Assembly (NCBI GenBank): GCA_030153205.1
Contig: JASLHV010000060.1
Span: forward strand, 1-8,865
Direction of reading: 5' to 3'
From: Roseiarcus sp.
GTDB taxonomy: Bacteria > Pseudomonadota > Alphaproteobacteria > Rhizobiales > Beijerinckiaceae
DNA length: 8,865 bases
Part shown: positions 6,444-8,865 of the stretch, piece by piece
How the letters are laid out: each line of letters begins with the position of its first letter
Position numbering within the stretch: position 1 is the stretch's first letter
The notes under the pieces: generated by a model
Told to the model about the DNA's origin: nothing
Seen by the model: only the letters and a program-made list of their open reading frames with translations
The model's database searches: none
Made by a program: the position numbers and the translations under genes

Positions 6444-7694
6444 TCAGCCGCCTGCAAAACTGCGCGGCGCCGGCGCAATCACCGAGGCGGCGCCGTTTCC
6501 GATCTGCATGATCGCAAGACCGCGGTCGGACAGGCCATCGGTCCGGAAGCGGAACACGCCATCGGCGCCGTTGAAGCCGGAAGGACTGGTCAGCACGCGA
6601 TCGGAAAAACGTTCCGAGCCCTGGGTGCGGGCAAGCGCCGCCACCAACGAAACCGCGTCATAGGACAGCGTCGCCAAACGCGTCGGGTCCGAATTGAATT
6701 TGGCGTGATAGCGTTCTGCGAAAGCGTTGAAGCCCGAATTGTCTGGCGCAGCGAACCATGCGCCTTGCAACATGGAAAGGCGCAAGGTCTTCGCATCGTT
6801 CCAGACGCCGGTGCCGAGGATCTGCGTCTTGACGCCGCCGGCAGTCAGCGCGTCGTTGACTGCGGCCATGCCTTCCGCCTGTTCAGGAATGAACAAAGCG
6901 TCGATTTGGTTGGCGACTGCCGAAATCTGCGACGTGACGGTCGCGGCCTGACCGGGCGGGTAACGTACGATCGTTACGACTTTCACGCCGAGCCTGGCGG
7001 AGACACGTTCGAATTCTGCGACGGCGACATTGGCGTAGTCGCTTTGCGGCGCGAGAACAGCGAAAGATTTCTTCCCTTTTCCTTTTGCGAAATCGATGAT
7101 CCGATCGACATAACCTTCCACCAAGAAGGACAGAAGGTACACGCCGTGCGAGGCGACGCTAGCGTCCGTCGAAAAAGCGATCACCGGTTTGCCGGCCGCC
7201 TTGGCCACCCTGCCGACTTCGCGAACGTCGGGTGCAAATAACGGTCCGATAATCAGATCGGCTCCGGCGCCGAGCGCCGCTTGCGCGGCCTGAGCCGCGC
7301 CTTCGGGCGTCGAATGGTCGTCAAGCACCATGAGCGTTACGTCGCTACCGCCCGATTCCTGTATCGCGAGAGCGGCGGCATTGCGGAGCGATCCTCCAAT
7401 GGCGCTCGGGCTGCCGCCTTGCGTCAGCGGGAGAACCACGCCGATGCGAACCGGCCCCGAGCCAATCGTCTCGCCGACGGGTGCGCCGTTTGGGCTGTTG
7501 AGCGCTTGTGACTGCACCGGCGTCGTCGGCGCGGCCAATGGCGAATCATTCGAGCCAAAATTCATTCCGCCGCCCGTCGGGCCACAGCCGGCAAGCGCAA
7601 GCGAGGCGCAGCCAACGAAGACTGCGCTCAAAATCTTTAGAAAACCGCGCCGCCCCGGAACGGGTTGTCGCCTAGGCAGCGAGACAATCGACAA
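6444..7694 (-). CDS. Penicillin-binding protein activator, LpoA/YraM-like lipoprotein
   Basis: This is an envelope lipoprotein related to LpoA, which activates peptidoglycan synthases in enterobacteria. From the preferred TTG start it has 416 residues. The N-terminus has RRGFLK at 15-20, a hydrophobic stretch and the lipobox LAGC with modified Cys at 37, then a Gly/Pro/Ser/Asn-rich linker to about 79. A periplasmic-binding-protein-like domain follows (about 81-400), starting VRIGVVLPLTQGG with DLIIGPLFAPDV, GKPVIAFSTD, LSYDAVSLVAAL and DGVFRFRTDGLSDRGLAIMQIG. The N-terminal TPR domain of E. coli LpoA is absent. TTG at 7694 is chosen because GGGAGGG ends 4 bases upstream and it gives a compact signal peptide. 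An ATG at 7772 would add 26 residues without a ribosome binding site. RRGFLK resembles the Tat consensus, so Tat export is possible. It is divergent from rsmI, as yraM is from yraL. Its activity on a PBP here is inferred. Confidence 0.87.
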   Translation of the reverse strand: MSIVSLPRRQPVPGRRGFLKILSAVFVGCASLALAGCGPTGGGMNFGSNDSPLAAPTTPVQSQALNSPNGAPVGETIGSGPVRIGVVLPLTQGGSPSAIGGSLRNAAALAIQESGGSDVTLMVLDDHSTPEGAAQAAQAALGAGADLIIGPLFAPDVREVGRVAKAAGKPVIAFSTDASVASHGVYLLSFLVEGYVDRIIDFAKGKGKKSFAVLAPQSDYANVAVAEFERVSARLGVKVVTIVRYPPGQAATVTSQISAVANQIDALFIPEQAEGMAAVNDALTAGGVKTQILGTGVWNDAKTLRLSMLQGAWFAAPDNSGFNAFAERYHAKFNSDPTRLATLSYDAVSLVAALARTQGSERFSDRVLTSPSGFNGADGVFRFRTDGLSDRGLAIMQIGNGAASVIAPAPRSFAGG

Positions 7695-7698
7695 AACG

Positions 7699-7705
7699 CC
7701 CTCCC
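7699..7705 (-). promoter_or_regulatory. Shine-Dalgarno for a TTG start of the LpoA-like gene
   Basis: Read on the minus strand, 7705-7699 is GGGAGGG, followed by CGTT and then TTG at 7694-7692. This is one of the strongest ribosome binding sites in the window. It argues for the rare TTG start over the ATG at 7772. Confidence 0.6.
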
Positions 7706-7717
7706 GGAAGAAACAAT

Positions 7718-7730
7718 CGATCAATGATCG
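7718..7730. promoter_or_regulatory. Palindrome CGATCA-A-TGATCG upstream of the LpoA-like gene
   Basis: Two perfect 6-bp arms are separated by a single A. The site lies 24 bases before the predicted TTG start, in the probable leader or promoter of the minus-strand gene. It could be an operator dyad. Short GATC-containing palindromes also arise by chance, so support is modest. Confidence 0.25.
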
Positions 7731-7856
7731 CGCCGCGGTCCCCTGGCAAGCGCTCGCCCGAAGCGCCCGCATGCGGCGCCGGGTGCATCGCCCGCAAATG
7801 TGGCATTTTAAGTCTCGGGTGGTAAATCGTTCCGCGAACCTTTGCCGTGGATTAGC

Positions 7857-7886
7857 TTGTTTTTACGCCGTATTGTTCTCTATAAG
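7857..7886 (+). promoter_or_regulatory. Putative housekeeping promoter for rsmI
   Basis: TTGTTT (7857-7862) and TATAAG (7881-7886) are separated by 18 bases, in an AT-richer patch between the two divergent genes. The expected transcription start near 7893 would give a leader of about 33 bases before the ATG at 7926. The boxes resemble sigma-70 consensus hexamers. Alphaproteobacterial promoters are often weaker matches, so this is a prediction only. Confidence 0.4.
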
Positions 7887-7925
7887 GAACGATCGGACGA
7901 AATAGAGAACGGTCCAGAGGTCGTG

Positions 7926-8852
7926 ATGTCGCGAGGCGAATTCGAGACCGAAGTTGGAATGGAGCGCGGCGCCAGCGCCTTCACCGCTCTCGGCTTACGC
8001 GCGGAAGCTGAGCCGATCGCGCCGGGCCTACATGTCGTTGCGACCCCGATCGGCAATCTTCGCGACATCACTTTGCGCGCTTTGGCGACATTGGCGGCCG
8101 CCGACGCCGTTATCGCCGAGGATACCCGGGTCACGCGCAATCTTCTTGCCCATTACGGCGTGTCGACCCCGCTTGTCGCTTATCATGAGCATAACGCGGC
8201 TGTCGTTCGCCCCCATCTGATGGCGCGCTTGGCCGGCGGGGCGGCGCTTGCTCTCGTCTCAGATGCTGGAACCCCGCTCGTCTCCGATCCAGGCTTTCGA
8301 TTGGTCCTGGAAGCCTTGGAGGCTGGCGTCGCCGTAACCTCGGTGCCTGGCCCCTCGGCTGTTCTGGCGGCCTTGGTCGTCGCCGGTCTTCCGACCGACC
8401 GTTTCTATTTCGAGGGCTTTCTGCCGCCAAAGAGCGCCGCCCGCCGCGCTCGCATCAACGAGCTCGCAGCGATTCCTTCGACCTTGGTCTTTTTCGAATC
8501 GCCGCGTCGCCTTGCCGAAATGCTGGCGGATCTTGCGGTCGAGCTTGGGCCGCGCCAGGGCGTCGTCGCGCGCGAATTGACCAAGCTCTATGAAACAACG
8601 CGGCGCGGGCCGCTTGATCAATTGGCCGCCGAATTCGCCGCCGAGGCCCCGCCCAAGGGCGAGATCGTGGTGCTGGTCGGACCGCCGTTGGAGGCCGCGC
8701 CGGTCGATGATAACGAAATCGATAAACGCCTCGACGCGGCGCTGGAAACGCTCAGCGTCAAAGACGCCGCCGCCGCGGTTTCGGCCGAGACAGGCGCGCC
8801 GCGCCGTCGCGTCTACGCCCGCGCGCTGACGCTAGTCGGCGCCAAACGTTGA
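7926..8852 (+). CDS. rsmI: 16S rRNA (cytidine(1402)-2'-O)-methyltransferase
   Basis: This is a SAM-dependent enzyme of the tetrapyrrole-methylase fold that adds the 2'-O-methyl group to C1402 in the decoding centre of 16S rRNA. From the chosen start it has 308 residues. Motifs in order are ATPIGNLRDITLRAL (39-53), EDTR (65-68), SDAGTPLVSDPG (112-123), VPGPSA (140-145), FEGFLPPK (162-169), FESPRR (190-195), ARELTK (215-220) and KGEIVVLVG (244-252). A C-terminal helical RsmI_HTH-like region includes VKDAAAAVSAETGAPRRRVY. ATG 7926 is preferred because AGAGG (7916-7920) lies 5 bases upstream. An in-frame ATG at 7842 would add 28 residues, but the predicted promoter overlaps that segment. ATG 7959 is a further alternative. 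The LpoA-like neighbour is divergent, as in the yraL/yraM pair of enterobacteria. Confidence 0.96.
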   Translation: MSRGEFETEVGMERGASAFTALGLRAEAEPIAPGLHVVATPIGNLRDITLRALATLAAADAVIAEDTRVTRNLLAHYGVSTPLVAYHEHNAAVVRPHLMARLAGGAALALVSDAGTPLVSDPGFRLVLEALEAGVAVTSVPGPSAVLAALVVAGLPTDRFYFEGFLPPKSAARRARINELAAIPSTLVFFESPRRLAEMLADLAVELGPRQGVVARELTKLYETTRRGPLDQLAAEFAAEAPPKGEIVVLVGPPLEAAPVDDNEIDKRLDAALETLSVKDAAAAVSAETGAPRRRVYARALTLVGAKR

Positions 8853-8853
8853 A

Positions 8854-8865
8854 ATGCCGTCCCGG
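8854..8865 (+). CDS. Possible start of the next gene (truncated at window edge)
   Basis: An ATG follows the rsmI stop by one base (8854-8856) and reads M-P-S-R to the end of the window. In many proteobacteria rsmI is followed by a YraN/UPF0102 family gene, and such tight spacing is typical of an operon. Four codons cannot confirm identity, so this rests on context and spacing only. Confidence 0.3.

Noticed and set aside
6429..7241. 270-codon plus-strand open frame opposite the LpoA-like gene
   Set aside because: It overlaps the MFS stop and is antisense to the periplasmic-binding domain. The product is Arg/Gly/Ala-rich with no recognisable motif.
7695..7772. ATG 7772 start for the LpoA-like gene
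   Set aside because: It has no Shine-Dalgarno and puts the signal peptide 26 residues further from the N-terminus. TTG 7694 has GGGAGGG just upstream.
7809..7833. Second GGAAC on the minus strand as an EcfG promoter for the LpoA-like gene
   Set aside because: At the N16 spacing the -10 element reads CTTA rather than CGTT, so it fails the consensus.
7842..7925. Upstream ATG start for rsmI adding 28 residues
   Set aside because: The extension has no family similarity and overlaps the predicted promoter. ATG 7926 has a Shine-Dalgarno at proper spacing.

Overview
The window looks like chromosomal DNA of a GC-rich alphaproteobacterium, most likely one of the Rhizobiales/Hyphomicrobiales. The evidence is the style of the proteins, a promoter matching the alphaproteobacterial general stress (EcfG) consensus, and a divergent PBP-activator/rsmI pair. 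The genus cannot be fixed from the sequence. No phage, insertion sequence, CRISPR array, tRNA or rRNA is visible. Most of the window is recognisable core or accessory metabolism.

Layout. (1) Positions 1-702 (+) hold the C-terminal 233 codons of urease alpha subunit ureC, cut by the left edge. (2) Positions 703-793 are a convergent gap with a compact nested inverted repeat, possibly a dispersed repeat or terminator. (3) Positions 794-4769 (-) form a tightly overlapping three-gene trehalose operon, transcribed right to left: otsB (trehalose-6-phosphate phosphatase), a family 15 glycoside hydrolase, and otsA (trehalose-6-phosphate synthase). The junctions overlap by 4 bp (ATGA) and about 16 bp. 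(4) Positions 4770-5145 are a divergent intergenic region. It carries an exact GGAAC-N16-CGTT match pointing at otsB, a perfect 12-bp palindrome in the predicted leader, and a strong imperfect hairpin near the opposite gene. (5) Positions 5146-6432 (+) encode a 12-TM MFS transporter with SLC45/GPH-like sugar-transporter features. (6) Positions 6444-7694 (-) encode an LpoA/YraM-like lipoprotein (penicillin-binding protein activator) with an RRGFLK motif before its lipobox. Its best start is a TTG with a strong Shine-Dalgarno. (7) Positions 7926-8852 (+) encode RsmI, the 16S rRNA C1402 2'-O-methyltransferase. An ATG follows at 8854, cut by the right edge.

How the genes work together. OtsA joins UDP-glucose and glucose-6-phosphate to trehalose-6-phosphate, and OtsB dephosphorylates it to trehalose. 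The GH15 enzyme between them could hydrolyse trehalose or a related alpha-glucan, so one stress-induced transcript may encode both synthesis and turnover. The divergent MFS protein may move a sugar related to this pathway, but its substrate is not determined. The lpoA-like/rsmI divergent pair mirrors the yraM/yraL arrangement in enterobacteria and is probably conserved housekeeping.

The most interesting points are the EcfG-type promoter with an inverted repeat in its spacer, the GH15 of uncertain substrate embedded in the ots operon, and the possible Tat-type signal on the PBP activator. Nothing here is clearly an undescribed system.
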